From positions 1 through 64,000 of the forward strand of contig NZ_JPFW01000008.1 in assembly GCF_000722705.1 (NCBI RefSeq): a stretch of 64,000 nt of DNA, read 5' to 3'. Of the stretch, positions 1-10,200 are shown piece after piece. Below the pieces are notes generated by a model. That model searched no databases and was not told where the DNA came from. It saw only the letters and a program-made list of their open reading frames with translations. The DNA is from Streptococcus mitis. Its GTDB lineage: Bacteria; Bacillota; Bacilli; Lactobacillales; Streptococcaceae. Each line of letters begins with the position of its first letter. Position 1 is the stretch's first letter. The position numbers and the translations under genes are program-made.

Positions 1-2
1 GT

Positions 3-203
3 CAGGCGCTTTTATCTCCCCAAGGTAGACAGATTTTCGCTCAACGCAAGATTGATGTGGAACCTGTCTTTGGGCAGATAAAGGCTTGTTTGGGGTACAA
101 GAGATGTAATCTGAGGGGCAAGCGTCAAGTGAGAATTGACATGGGATTGGTACTTATGGCCAATAACCTCCTAAAATACAATAAGAGAACGACTCAAAAT
201 TAA
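3..203 (+). CDS. C-terminal end of an IS transposase (cut by window edge)
   Basis: An open frame runs in from the left edge and stops with TAA at 201-203, giving 66 residues. It contains RQIFAQRKIDVEPVFGQIKA and ends LLKYNKRTTQN. This resembles the C-terminal end of DDE transposases of the IS1182-like type, where the pattern xRKxDVEPVFGxxK carries the last acidic catalytic residue (E of VEPVFG). The rest of the gene lies outside the window, so I cannot tell whether the element is intact. No obvious terminal inverted repeat is recognisable between the stop and hemH. Family assignment is from memory of the motif. Confidence 0.75.
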   Translation, partial: QALLSPQGRQIFAQRKIDVEPVFGQIKACLGYKRCNLRGKRQVRIDMGLVLMANNLLKYNKRTTQN

Positions 204-243
204 AAAGCTAGAGTTCCGCTATTGGAAATCTCTAGCTTTTTTG
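204..243 (+). terminator. Intrinsic terminator after the transposase
   Basis: AAAAAGCTAGAG pairs with CTCTAGCTTTTTT across a short loop directly after the transposase stop. The T-run follows on the plus strand; the A-run on the other side could also make it work for hemH on the minus strand. Confidence 0.75.
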
Positions 244-278
244 TGGCTGAGAACTATTTTGTCCCAGACTCTTTTTCT

Positions 279-1373
279 TTACTCTTTCGGTAACTTACCT
301 GCTTTCTCAAGCATTTTCTTGATAAGATAAGGCATCTTAACATTTTCACGACCTTTTTTCTCAATCAGTTTTTTCACAAATTCTGGCATTTGTAAGTCTT
401 GTGATTCGGCCAAAATGTTTTTCGTCTCATCTGAAGGAACTAACTCATCAAAGGTTTCTTCTTCTGGAAGAAATTCCTTAAATTCTTTGTCCTCATTAGC
501 TCTGACGGTATTGACCAAGGCATCAATCAAGCGAGAATCTGTATTTGGCATTGGTGGACGATGGTAGCTTACCCCAAATTCCTGACATAAGTCATAACAT
601 TCCACATCGTTATCAAACAAGACTTCAATATGCTCGCTGATGAAGCTGATAGGAACAAAAATGTAATGGTCTGGATGTTCTTTCTGTTCTCTAAGATACT
701 CCAAGACATCTGGTTTAATCCATGGGATACCGATATCACTTTCACTCTGCCAAGTGTTGGTATATTGTTCTGAATTCAAGCCCAATTTTTCAGCGACTAG
801 CTGGCTATTTTCGAAAATTTGATCAATATATGGGTCACCAAAATCCAAGGCAAAAATGGGCACACTGTGGGCTGAAAAAATGACTTTAAAGCTATCCTGC
901 TTTACTTCTTCTTTTAAAATCTTATCAATTTCATCTGCCCAATAGTTTAAGAGAGCTTCTTCTTGATACCAGTCCTTAATGACCAAAAATTGAATTTGTT
1001 TGCTTTCTAAAAATTTCTCATAGCCCATGACAGAATAGAAAGAATAATGAGGCTCCAAAATCAAGCAAATACACTGCTCAATGCCGTCTGCTTCCATCTG
1101 ACCGATCACATCTGGAATAAAGGGGCTGGAAAACTTATTGGCAAAATAGACACTGTATTCATTTCCCAATCTAGCTTCTACCAAGGCAACCTCTTCACGA
1201 GTAATTTTTTGCAGAGGGGTCCCTCCAATTCGCACATAATTGTCATAGAGGGTTTGAATCTCGTGATCTTGAGGTCTCACTCCACGACGAATATTTGTGA
1301 AAAAATCAGCCACACCTTCAAAGGTAATCTCTTCTGGCGAACCGAAGGTCATCATTAAAATTGCTTTTTTCAT
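279..1373 (-). CDS. hemH: Ferrochelatase (coproporphyrin-type)
   Basis: Cytoplasmic class II chelatase that inserts ferrous iron into a porphyrin; in Gram-positives usually coproporphyrin III. The 364 residues match the family: the active-site His is in FSAHSVP (H169) and the second conserved acidic residue is in ISEHIE (E250). The last roughly 60 residues form a charged extension beyond the catalytic fold. Streptococci of this group lack the rest of the heme pathway and none of it is present here, so the gene is an orphan chelatase, perhaps acting on imported porphyrin. It is divergent from pepT and starts at ATG behind AAGGAAGT. Identification is firm; the physiological substrate is inferred. 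Confidence 0.93.
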   Translation of the reverse strand: MKKAILMMTFGSPEEITFEGVADFFTNIRRGVRPQDHEIQTLYDNYVRIGGTPLQKITREEVALVEARLGNEYSVYFANKFSSPFIPDVIGQMEADGIEQCICLILEPHYSFYSVMGYEKFLESKQIQFLVIKDWYQEEALLNYWADEIDKILKEEVKQDSFKVIFSAHSVPIFALDFGDPYIDQIFENSQLVAEKLGLNSEQYTNTWQSESDIGIPWIKPDVLEYLREQKEHPDHYIFVPISFISEHIEVLFDNDVECYDLCQEFGVSYHRPPMPNTDSRLIDALVNTVRANEDKEFKEFLPEEETFDELVPSDETKNILAESQDLQMPEFVKKLIEKKGRENVKMPYLIKKMLEKAGKLPKE

Positions 1374-1406
1374 AACTACTTCCTTGTGATATTCTTATCA
1401 AGTATA

Positions 1407-1475
1407 TTTTATCATTAATTCATTAATAAGTAAATGCCATTATTTTATCACTAAATGATTAATAAGTAAACGCCA
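1407..1475 (-). repeat. Two 33-bp direct repeats, each carrying promoter-like hexamers for hemH
   Basis: Copies at 1407-1439 and 1443-1475 have a period of 36 bp and differ at a few bases. Read on the minus strand, each copy contains TTTACT, a 17-bp spacer and TAAAAT, so each looks like a complete promoter pointing at hemH. Duplication of the unit is seen directly; promoter activity is inferred. Confidence 0.6.
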
Positions 1476-1523
1476 AGATAGTGACATTCTCACTCTTCTG
1501 TTTTTGTTTTTCTCTTCTTTCTA

Positions 1524-1532
1524 TGATACAAT
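1524..1532 (+). promoter_or_regulatory. Extended -10 promoter of pepT
   Basis: TGATACAAT forms an extended -10 (TGn + TACAAT, 1527-1532). It is followed by an AGGAG ribosome site at 1551-1555, seven bases before the pepT ATG. No good -35 is visible, as is usual for extended -10 promoters. Confidence 0.6.
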
Positions 1533-1562
1533 GGAAAAAATGAATTCAAAAGGAGTTTTTTT

Positions 1563-2786
1563 ATGACTTACCCAAATCTCTTGGAACGTTTCTTAACCTA
1601 CGTTAAGGTCAACACGCGCTCTGATGAACACTCTACTACTACTCCAAGTACACAGAGTCAGGTTGACTTCGCGACCAATGTCCTGATTCCAGAAATGAAA
1701 CGTGTTGGACTTCAAAACGTCTACTACCTTCCAAATGGTTTTGCGATTGGTACCTTGCCAGCTAATGATCCGTCTTTAACACGTAAGATTGGCTTCATCT
1801 CCCACATGGATACTGCTGATTTTAATGCCGAAGGAATTAATCCACAGGTGATTGAAAACTACGATGGTGGTGTGATTGAACTAGGGAATTCTGGTTTTAA
1901 ATTAGATCCAGCTGACTTTAAGAGTCTAGAGAAATATCCAGGACAAACGCTCATCACAACCGATGGAACAACCTTACTAGGTGCTGATGACAAGTCTGGA
2001 ATTGCTGAAATTATGACTGCCATTGAATATCTAACTGCTCACCCTGAAATCAAACACTGTGAAATTCGTGTTGGTTTTGGTCCAGATGAGGAAATTGGTG
2101 TTGGTGCTAATAAATTTGATGCAGAAGATTTTGATGTTGATTTTGCCTACACTGTTGATGGAGGACCACTAGGCGAACTTCAGTATGAGACTTTCTCAGC
2201 AGCTGGTGCTGAATTGCATTTCCAAGGACGCAATGTCCACCCTGGTACAGCAAAAGGGCAAATGGTAAACGCCCTTCAGCTAGCAATTGATTTTCATAAT
2301 CAACTTCCAGAGAATGACCGACCTGAGTTAACAGAAGGTTACCAAGGCTTCTACCATCTAATGGATGTGACAGGTAGTGTTGAGGAGGCCCGTGCAAGCT
2401 ACATTATTCGCGATTTTGAAAAAGATGCTTTTGAAGCGCGTAAAGCAGCTATGCAGTCTATTGTTGATAAGATGAATCAAGAACTTGGTAGTGACCGTGT
2501 CACCCTAAACTTGACAGACCAGTACTACAATATGAAAGAAGTCATTGAGAAAGACATGACTCCAATTACCATTGCTAAGGCCGTTATGGAGGACTTAGGG
2601 ATCAAGCCTATTATCGAACCAATTCGTGGCGGGACAGACGGCTCTAAAATTTCCTTTATGGGAATCCCAACTCCTAATATCTTTGCTGGCGGCGAGAACA
2701 TGCACGGACGTTTTGAATACGTCAGCCTTCAGACCATGGAACGTGCAGTTGATACCATCATTGGTATCGTAGCTTATAGAGACTAA
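1563..2786 (+). CDS. pepT: Peptidase T (tripeptide aminopeptidase)
   Basis: M20-family cytoplasmic metallopeptidase that removes the N-terminal residue from tripeptides. The 407-residue length is typical. The first zinc ligand is in [10 protein letters not shown] (H81). The bridging Asp and the catalytic acidic pair are in LLGADDKSG and [10 protein letters not shown], and the C-terminal ligand His is in [12 protein letters not shown]. The gene is monocistronic, with its own extended -10 promoter and a terminator directly after the stop. It supplies amino acids from imported peptides in an organism that depends on peptide uptake. No unusual features. Confidence 0.96.
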   Translation: MTYPNLLERFLTYVKVNTRSDEHSTTTPSTQSQVDFATNVLIPEMKRVGLQNVYYLPNGFAIGTLPANDPSLTRKIGFISHMDTADFNAEGINPQVIENYDGGVIELGNSGFKLDPADFKSLEKYPGQTLITTDGTTLLGADDKSGIAEIMTAIEYLTAHPEIKHCEIRVGFGPDEEIGVGANKFDAEDFDVDFAYTVDGGPLGELQYETFSAAGAELHFQGRNVHPGTAKGQMVNALQLAIDFHNQLPENDRPELTEGYQGFYHLMDVTGSVEEARASYIIRDFEKDAFEARKAAMQSIVDKMNQELGSDRVTLNLTDQYYNMKEVIEKDMTPITIAKAVMEDLGIKPIIEPIRGGTDGSKISFMGIPTPNIFAGGENMHGRFEYVSLQTMERAVDTIIGIVAYRD

Positions 2787-2820
2787 AAAGACGAGGTAGC
2801 TCAGCTACTTCGCCTTTTTT
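2787..2820. terminator. Bidirectional terminator between pepT and the giant pht gene
   Basis: The stem GACGAGGTAGC / GCTACTTCGCC closes on a TCA loop, with A-run and T-run on opposite flanks. It can end both pepT (plus) and the convergent 1417-residue pht gene (minus), whose stop codon begins at 2822. Confidence 0.8.
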
Positions 2821-5800
2821 TATTGAGCTGGTTTTTCTTGATTTCCAGTACTTGTTGTAGATTCTGTTGTTTCCTTTTCTGAAGTTGATTCAGCAGGTTT
2901 AGAATCTCTTGTGTTGCTTGGTTTGCTTTCGTCGCTTACAGTCTCACTGTTAGATTCTGCAGTTGCGTTTGGCTGATTCTCAGCACTTGTCTTATCACCA
3001 TTTGATTCAGCATTTGTTGCTGGAGTTGTTTCTTCACTTGCTCTTGATTTTGACTTGATTTCTTGAGTCAAGGCTACTATTGTTTTCGCTAATTCAAGTA
3101 AAGCTTCCTTATCACTATTTTTCACATCAGTATCAAGCTGTTCGAATAGTTTATCAACTTTTTCAAATTCTTCATTTGAACCATTGTTATCTTCTAAATA
3201 CTTATGTAATGAGTTGATATATCCATAGAGTTGTTTATGTAGATTAATTATTTGTGGATCTTGTTGCGCAGTCTCTTTCTCTTTTTGCAGAGTAGCTACA
3301 ATACGTGTCAATAGATCGTTAACTTGGACATTGATTTCATCCAAATCTGCATCAGCCTTGCTAGCTGCCACTTTTAGATTTTCTACTTCTTCTGCCAAGG
3401 ATTGTCTGATTCCTACTTCTTTAACTTGAGCTAAGAATTGCTCTGCTTTAGTTAAGATAGTTTCAACTTGCTCTTTGCTAACATGATTAACATGTTCCTC
3501 TTTCTTAAGATTAGGATAGAGTTCTTTAAGGAATTCATAGATTGCTTGCTTAGCAGATTGACTATCAACTTTTTCTTTATCTAAAACTGTTTCATTTACT
3601 TTTGCAGAAGTTGGTTGATTTTTCAAAGCCTCTTCTACTTTTTGTTTTGTTTGGTAAATGCTTGGGAACAGTTTATTCAAGTCCACAGCCTTACGGAAGG
3701 ATTGGGATTGATATAAAGTAAAAGTCAAATTAGCTGCTTTATTACGAAGTTCATCACTTAAACGACCATCATTTACATGCTCATAGAAGTACTTGATGTA
3801 TTCCACTGTTGTATCACCAGTACGATCATTAAAGTCTTGTAGGGCTTGAAGTTGTGATTCAACTGCTGATAAACCAGCTTCATCTTTAGCCAACTTAGCT
3901 TCTTGGAGTCGAACTAGAAGATCTTTTTTCGGAAGTCCATAAGAGTCAGTATCAAGTGTATTGATTTTATCAATCAAGGCCTGATATTTCTTATCTAAAG
4001 CACTTGTTTCGACTGGTTTGACACTTCCATCAATATGGATATATTGCTTATCAAAGAGATCAAGTCTTGCAAGATAACCCGCAGTCGAGTTGGTTGCAAG
4101 TTTCTTCATACTCTCAGTAAATTGACCCAAAGCCAACTCAATTTGTCTTTGTTTAATAGGTTGATCTTGGTAAATCGTTCTACTTTCAGCTAGAAGTTGA
4201 TCTACTTTAGCCAAGACTACTTTCTCATCAAACGCTCCAGGTTGATAGTTGGATTGGAGAGCTGGAATTTTATTTTTCAAAGCTACTTCATAGCCCTTGG
4301 TTTGAACCTTGATGTAGTGATTGTGGTCACCATGAGGAATCACAAAACTACCATTTTCTACCTGTAAGCTATAAGGAGACACCCCATCACGTAAGGCAGT
4401 CGTATAAAGTTCATTTAAGAAATCAAGTTCTGGATTGCCAGTTTGGAGTGGAAGTCGAACATGTTCCTTACGAACAGCATAGGGATGGATATGAGTCGGA
4501 TCGTAGGCTTGATCTGGATTACCAAATACAAAGAATCCGTTTGAAATTCTAATAGCTTCAAGTGGAACCCCGTAGGTCTTAGAAATATAAGCTATTTTTT
4601 CTTCATCACTAGCATCTTTAGAGAATAATTCAACAGATTTTGCAAGTGGTTTTACAGGCTCTGCATCATGATGTGTTTTCAAATGGTCTTGCGCTGCCTT
4701 GATTTGCTCTGCTGTCAAATCTTTCTTAAAGAAATAATGATTGTGGTCACCGTGGGACATAACAAATCCTTGATCATCTTCACTGATAACTCGATTGGCA
4801 TCAAAACCATGACCATGTGCTTCATGGTGATGACCATGTGCTTCATGGTGATGACCATGTGCTTCTTCATCATGATCATCATCGTCATCATCATGTGCTG
4901 GACTTGGTGTTACTGGCGTTTTACCTTTCAAATGATCTTGAGCTGCCTTGATTTGCTCTGCTGTCAAATCTTTCTTAAAGAAATAATGATTGTGGTCACC
5001 ATGAGTCATGACAAAGCCTGCCGCATCTTCACTGATAACTCGATTGGCATCAAAATCATGGCCGTGTTCGTCATGGTGATGACCATGTGCTTCTTCATCA
5101 TGATCGTCATCGTCATCATGTGCTGGACTTGGTGTTACTGGCGTTTTACCTCTCAAATGATCCTGTGCTGCCTTGATTTGTTCTGGTGTCAAATCTTTCT
5201 TAAAGAAGTAATGATTATGGTCACCATGAGTCATGACAAAGCCTGCCGCATCTTCACTAATGACTTTATCTGCATCAAAGCCGTGTCCATGTTCGTCATG
5301 GTGATGACCATGTGCTTCTTCATCATGATCATCATCGTCATCATGTGCTGGACTTGGTGTTACTGGCGTTTTACCTCTCAAATGATCCTGTGCTGCCTTG
5401 ATTTGTTCTGGTGTCAAATCTTTCTTAAAGAAGTAATGATTGTGGTCACCATGAGTCATGACAAAGCCTGCGGCATCTTCACTGATAACTCGATTGGCAT
5501 CAAAGCCGTGTCCATGTTCGTCATGATGATTACCATGTGCATCTTCATCATGATCATCATCGTCATCATGTGCTGGACTTGGTGTTCCTGTTCTTACACC
5601 TTTCAAGTGATCCTGCGCTGCCTTAATTTGATCTGCTGTCAAATCCTTCTTGAAGAAGTAATGGTTATGATCACCATGACTCATGATAAATCCTGATTCA
5701 TCTTCAGCGATAATACGATTGACATCAAAGCCGTGTCCATCTTCTTCATGTTCCTCATGTGAAACACCAGGATTGGCTGGAAGAGATGGCGAAGGTGTTG

Positions 5801-7073
5801 CTAGACCATTGTTTGGAAGAGTCGGTTGCCCAATTTGATTTGATTTTGGAATGTAATGGAAATGATCACCATGTCTGACGATATAAGCTGTAGCTGTTTC
5901 TTCAACGATATCTTTTGGATTAAAAATATAACCATCTGATGTTGAAGAGATTGTTTTATTCGTAGACAACGAAGCATGATTCAAAGTAGATGAATTACTT
6001 GGAAGACTTCCTAGACTAGATACCACTTCATTTGGTTTTTCATTTGTAGAGACCGTAGAACCAGTTCCGCCTATAGGAACCAATCTGGCAATCTTTTCTT
6101 CTAAAGGAGAGAGTTTGCTGTAAGGAATAAAGTGGTAATGGTCGCCATGCGGAATCGCAACTCCATTTGCAGTACGGCTGATAATCTTAGCAGGGTCAAA
6201 GACCAAACCATCTGATTCACTATAACGTTGGTCACTAGGTGAATCATAGAGTTCCTTCAAAAGACTTTGGAGATTTTCAGCTTTGCTTTCTGTCTTACTA
6301 GTTGATCCTTGTTCTACAGATTGCGTATTATTGTCACTAGCTGTTGAAGAATAGCTTAATTGACTCGGTTGCGTATTTTTGCCAGCTAGAATAGCTTTGG
6401 CTGCTGCTAATTCACTAGCAGACAAATCACTTTTTGGAATGTAGTGATAGTGTCCTCCGTGAGGAACGATATAAGCATCACCCGTATCTTCGATAATATC
6501 AGCTGGATTAAAGACATAGCCATCATCTGTCGTATAGCGTCCCTGAGACCTTGCTACAGCAACATCAGAGCCGACCTTCTCATTATCTTTGATATGTTCT
6601 TGTTTTTGACGGTTAATTTCATCTTTGGTTCGAACATTATCAGCATGGGAAATATCTTTCAGATAAACATAATATTTTCCATCAACCTTAATGATATAAC
6701 CACCCTTGACTTCATTGACAATATCTCCATCCTTAAGTTGGTAGTTTGGGTCCTTCATCAGAAGTTCTTCACTAAAGAGGGCATCATAAGGAACTTTACC
6801 ATTATAATAATGATAGTGGTCACCGTGTGACGTCACATAGCCCTGATCTGTAATCTTGATAACAATTTGCTCAGCCTGAATTCCTTCTTTTTGACTAACC
6901 TGATTTGGCGTCAAGTTTTCAGTTTTCTGACTTGACTGGCCACCATCCACATAAGAGACACGATTGTTGTCCTTATTTTTCTGCGAGCGATGCTGGTTCA
7001 GTGCATAGGCGCAAAGACTCAAGGATACGATAACAGCTGATCCAGCTACTATATACTTTTTATTAAATTTCAT
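2820..7073 (-). CDS. Giant mosaic histidine-triad (Pht-family) surface protein
   Basis: A 1417-residue zinc-binding surface protein of the Pht family. The N-terminus has Lys residues and a hydrophobic segment ending in SLSLCAY, as in other Pht proteins. HxxHxH triads lie at about 83, 205, 309, 401, 466, 541, 616, 691, 774 and 914. Residues 1-445 closely follow pneumococcal PhtE, including the SYSSTASDNNTQS linker. Residues 447-799 are five tandem units, each with an HGDHNH triad; four of the linkers are rich in Asp and His. The C-terminal half (about 800-1330) lacks the PhtE C-terminus and is mostly helical, with one triad; the tail is Ser/Thr/Glu-rich, without LPxTG. It has its own AdcR-type promoter and SD GAGGAG. 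At 1417 residues it is much longer than the usual 800-1040. Probable role: zinc capture or storage at the surface and complement interaction, inferred from the family. Confidence 0.9.
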   Translation of the reverse strand: MKFNKKYIVAGSAVIVSLSLCAYALNQHRSQKNKDNNRVSYVDGGQSSQKTENLTPNQVSQKEGIQAEQIVIKITDQGYVTSHGDHYHYYNGKVPYDALFSEELLMKDPNYQLKDGDIVNEVKGGYIIKVDGKYYVYLKDISHADNVRTKDEINRQKQEHIKDNEKVGSDVAVARSQGRYTTDDGYVFNPADIIEDTGDAYIVPHGGHYHYIPKSDLSASELAAAKAILAGKNTQPSQLSYSSTASDNNTQSVEQGSTSKTESKAENLQSLLKELYDSPSDQRYSESDGLVFDPAKIISRTANGVAIPHGDHYHFIPYSKLSPLEEKIARLVPIGGTGSTVSTNEKPNEVVSSLGSLPSNSSTLNHASLSTNKTISSTSDGYIFNPKDIVEETATAYIVRHGDHFHYIPKSNQIGQPTLPNNGLATPSPSLPANPGVSHEEHEEDGHGFDVNRIIAEDESGFIMSHGDHNHYFFKKDLTADQIKAAQDHLKGVRTGTPSPAHDDDDDHDEDAHGNHHDEHGHGFDANRVISEDAAGFVMTHGDHNHYFFKKDLTPEQIKAAQDHLRGKTPVTPSPAHDDDDDHDEEAHGHHHDEHGHGFDADKVISEDAAGFVMTHGDHNHYFFKKDLTPEQIKAAQDHLRGKTPVTPSPAHDDDDDHDEEAHGHHHDEHGHDFDANRVISEDAAGFVMTHGDHNHYFFKKDLTAEQIKAAQDHLKGKTPVTPSPAHDDDDDDHDEEAHGHHHEAHGHHHEAHGHGFDANRVISEDDQGFVMSHGDHNHYFFKKDLTAEQIKAAQDHLKTHHDAEPVKPLAKSVELFSKDASDEEKIAYISKTYGVPLEAIRISNGFFVFGNPDQAYDPTHIHPYAVRKEHVRLPLQTGNPELDFLNELYTTALRDGVSPYSLQVENGSFVIPHGDHNHYIKVQTKGYEVALKNKIPALQSNYQPGAFDEKVVLAKVDQLLAESRTIYQDQPIKQRQIELALGQFTESMKKLATNSTAGYLARLDLFDKQYIHIDGSVKPVETSALDKKYQALIDKINTLDTDSYGLPKKDLLVRLQEAKLAKDEAGLSAVESQLQALQDFNDRTGDTTVEYIKYFYEHVNDGRLSDELRNKAANLTFTLYQSQSFRKAVDLNKLFPSIYQTKQKVEEALKNQPTSAKVNETVLDKEKVDSQSAKQAIYEFLKELYPNLKKEEHVNHVSKEQVETILTKAEQFLAQVKEVGIRQSLAEEVENLKVAASKADADLDEINVQVNDLLTRIVATLQKEKETAQQDPQIINLHKQLYGYINSLHKYLEDNNGSNEEFEKVDKLFEQLDTDVKNSDKEALLELAKTIVALTQEIKSKSRASEETTPATNAESNGDKTSAENQPNATAESNSETVSDESKPSNTRDSKPAESTSEKETTESTTSTGNQEKPAQ
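4677..5735 (-). repeat. In-frame tandem array, period 225 bp (75 residues), five units
   Basis: The same codon of the triad recurs at 5656, 5431, 5206, 4981 and 4732: three exact 225-bp steps, then one of 249 bp. A unit reads HGFDANRVISED, HGDHNHYFFKKDL, EQIKAAQDHL, then a linker with five or six Asp followed by His-rich HDEEAHGHHH. The 24-bp excess in the last step comes from one extra Asp and a doubled HHHEAHG. The first unit is the most diverged and the fifth lacks the Asp-rich linker; units 2-4 are nearly identical, so expansion is recent. Confidence 0.95.
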
Positions 7074-7097
7074 AAACTCCTCATTTCAATAAATGAT

Positions 7098-7116
7098 GAA
7101 GCTATTTCTTAGCTTC
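7098..7116 (-). other. Leader hairpin conserved between two pht genes
   Basis: GAAGCTA-agaaa-TAGCTTC in the untranslated leader, about 25-45 bases before the start codon. The identical 19 bases occur in the phtE leader at 10534-10552. It may be an RNA stabiliser or a leftover of gene duplication; function unknown. Confidence 0.5.
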
Positions 7117-7153
7117 TTTTTCTCGGTTAAAGAGCTTTTCCTAAACTGGTTGT

Positions 7154-7207
7154 TTAACCAATTAATTAACCAGTAAATATTCTACCTCTTTTTAACTTGT
7201 ATGTCAA
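7154..7207 (-). promoter_or_regulatory. AdcR-controlled promoter of the giant pht gene
   Basis: On the minus strand TTGACA (7202-7207), 17-bp spacer and TAGAAT (7179-7184) form a strong promoter. Immediately downstream are two adjoining AdcR-like boxes, TTAACCAGTAAA (7166-7177) and TTAACCAATTAA (7154-7165), close to the published consensus TTAACYRGTTAA. Zinc-bound AdcR would sit on the transcription start, so expression should rise when zinc is low. Confidence 0.82.
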
Positions 7208-7227
7208 GAGATTTTATATATTAATAA

Positions 7228-7264
7228 AAAAACAAAGCTCTCCCAAAATATTGAGAGAACTTCA
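7228..7264 (-). terminator. Terminator of phtE
   Basis: On the minus strand GTTCTCTC, an eight-base loop and GGGAGAGC are followed by TTTGTTTTTTT. It separates phtE from the promoter of the giant pht gene. Confidence 0.8.
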
Positions 7265-7296
7265 TTTTTGATTCAGACTTTTTCTAATGCTATTCT

Positions 7297-10200
7297 TTAC
7301 GCTGTAAAATCAGATAAATTCTTTTTTATCACTTCTCCACCTGACAATCTTAATTCAATTGTTCCATCCATATTAAACAAGACGCTATCTAATCCTAATC
7401 CATAACTAGCAGCAAATTTTGCAATTTTTTCTTGTACTGGATCTACTGCAGGTGCTTCTTCTAATCCTGGTTCTAAAATAGGGACAACTCCTACATTTCC
7501 TGTAGAATTCAACATACCATTATCTGTTGAATTTTCAGGTTTTACAGGTTTTTCATTTGGTTTTGGTACTTCTGGTAAAACGGTTTCTGGTTTATTTGCC
7601 CTTGGTTGTGTTTCAGCTTTTTCAGGAGATGGTGCTAGGTTTTCAGACATTTTATTTTCAGCATTTCCATTAGGTTCTTCTCCTGTAAAATCAGCCATAT
7701 TCTTTTTAATGACTTCTCCACTTGGTAAATGTAATTCAATTGTTCCGTCCATATTAAACAAGACGTTTTCTAACTTCATTCCATGACTTTCTGCAAATTT
7801 AGCCACTTTTTCTTGAACTGGATCTACCGTTGGAACTTCTTCTAGCATTGGGTCTGAAATAGGATTTTCAATTGGTTTTTCTATACCAGGTTTTAAGATT
7901 TCCCCTTCTGGCTTTGGCGTTTCTTCTACTTTATCAGATGTTTTTGCTGTTCCCTCTTTTTCTGCAGGTTTTGATTCTCCAAGTTTTTCAGTTATTTTTG
8001 GTAATTCTTCGTCTTTTATGCTTTCTCCTTTTTCATGTCCTTTAAATTGTGATAAAACTCCAGCTTTTTCTGTTTGATTATCTTTCTCCAAAATTGGAAC
8101 TTCTACAATATAAGACGATTGATTATCCAAATAAGCATTTGCCATGAAGGTTACTGGAATTTTATTTCCTGCTGTCATTGTTGTTCCTTGATTTAATTTT
8201 GGAATAGGCAATTGAATTTCGCCCACTTTGTAGTTATTTTCTAAGTACGCATTTCCATGAAATTCATCAAACACTCTGACTAAAGCTTCAGTCCCTTTGG
8301 GTATTACATATTGAGGTTTCACTCGTAAATAAGTATCCCCTGCATGGAATGGATAGAAAATCGTATGACTTGCCATGTTGTAAGCTAATGAGCTTGGAAT
8401 CGTAAATTGTCCTTCGTAGTTCACTTCTGGATAATCTTTTGAAGTAATGGTGTATTTAAAAGTTTCTCCTGGTAAATAAGGTTTATCTAATTCAAAATTA
8501 GCAATATTTCCTACTCCTTCACCGAATACTTTTCCAGATAATTTCTCAATCACTTTCCCGTCTGGAGTCGTTAATTTCACCATCATATTTGTTCCTAATT
8601 TTTTCTCTAATTCTGGTGGGAAACTAAAGGATACACGTTTTTGTCCATTTGCTAAGGTAAAGTTTTGGTTATTAAATGTGCTGTTTTTCAATAGTTTTAC
8701 AACACTTGCCAATTCTTCACCTGTATAAACCTTGTTTCCTTCTTTTTTAGCAACTCCTTCTTCTGGTTTAAAGAGTTCATAGTTACTATGAGAGTGTCCA
8801 ATTCCAACTGGCTTATGTTCATCAATTGGATCAGCATGATGGTGGTCTCCGTGTGGATAAATAATCGCATTTTTTTCTTTATTGACTACAATACTTTCAC
8901 GTTTTACACCGTATTGTTTCATGATTCCTGCAATTTTTTCTTCGATTTTTTTATCTAACTCACTCATTTCTGCTGGCTTCGTTGCATCAGCATGGTGATA
9001 CTCCTCTTTAGGAGCTGTTGCAGTCCCATTATAGCGAGCTTTAGCTACCTCTAAATGTTCTTTTGGAATTAAACTTTCCCATTTTGTATGGACTAATTGT
9101 TCAAATGGAATGACATGAATATCTTTCATATTTCCATTATGCGCTACTAATAAGTTTTCTCCTGATATACCAATAATATGATTTCCATCAAATAAAAATC
9201 CGTCACTCGTTTTATAATGGATTCCAGAAAATTGTTTTTCTTTTGTAGTAGTATTTTCAGTAGCCGTTTTATTATCTGATTTTGGTAGATTTGTCATAGA
9301 ATTAACACTTGTCAAATCATTTAATTCTTTTTGAACTTTTTCAACTTTAGAAACCAATGACTCAACCGATTCGTGATTTTTATCATTTTCTAAACTTGGC
9401 GCGACTGGTAATTTACCTTTCAAGTGTTCCATCGCTGCCTTAATTTGGTCTGCTGTCAAATCCTTCTTAAAGAAGTAATGATTGTGATCGCCATGACTCA
9501 TGACAAAGCCTTCAGAGTCTTCATTTATTATGCGATTAGCATCAAAGCTGTAATCATGTTCTTCATGATGACCATGTGAAGACAAATCTATTGGGCTTGA
9601 TTGTGACGAACTTGGTGTACTTTGATGAGAGGATTTGGGGTGACTGTTATTAAGCGTGGATTTAGGAATATAATGATAGTGATCACCATGCCTTACAATA
9701 TAAGCATCTCCGCTATCTTTTACAATGTCATTGATGTTAAAAACATAGCCATCATCGAATGAAGAAATATCTTTACTCGTTGTCAAAGACAACGGTTGGT
9801 TTAGCGTAGAACTACTGCTAGATAAATAAGCTTTGACTGTAGCTAACTCACTAGCTGACAAATCACCTTTAGGAATGAAATGATAATGACCACCATGTGG
9901 TACTATGTAACCATCACCCGTATCTTTGATAATATCTGAAGCATTAAAAACGTAACCATCATCCGTTGTATAACGACCCTGTAATTTTGCTACCGCGACT
10001 TCAGGACTAGTTACTTTACCCTCTTTTCCATGTTCTTGTTTTTGACGATTGATTTCATCTTTGGTTCGAACATTATCAGCATGGACAAGATTTTTCAGAT
10101 AAACATAATATTTTCCATCTACCTTGATGATATAGCCACCTTTTACCTCGTTAACAATATCTCCATCCTTAAGTTGGTAGTTTGGATCCTTCATCAAGAG

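Noticed and set aside
1-278. Reading the left end as a complete insertion sequence
   Set aside because: Only 66 codons of transposase are inside the window and no terminal inverted repeat could be recognised, so completeness cannot be judged.
1047-1358. 103-codon plus-strand frame antisense to hemH
   Set aside because: Lies wholly inside hemH, which has full-length family motifs; no ribosome site.
4780-5340. Possible CRISPR-like or minisatellite array, because short CATGGTGATGACCATG units recur
   Set aside because: No spacers; the recurrence is the codons of His-rich linkers inside an open reading frame with a 225-bp period.
4668-5696. A 342-codon open frame on the plus strand antisense to the pht repeat array, rich in Met, Ile and Cys
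   Set aside because: It is the mirror of the His/Asp repeat codons; the repeat keeps the opposite frame open by periodicity. No ribosome site or promoter, and composition is unlike a real protein.
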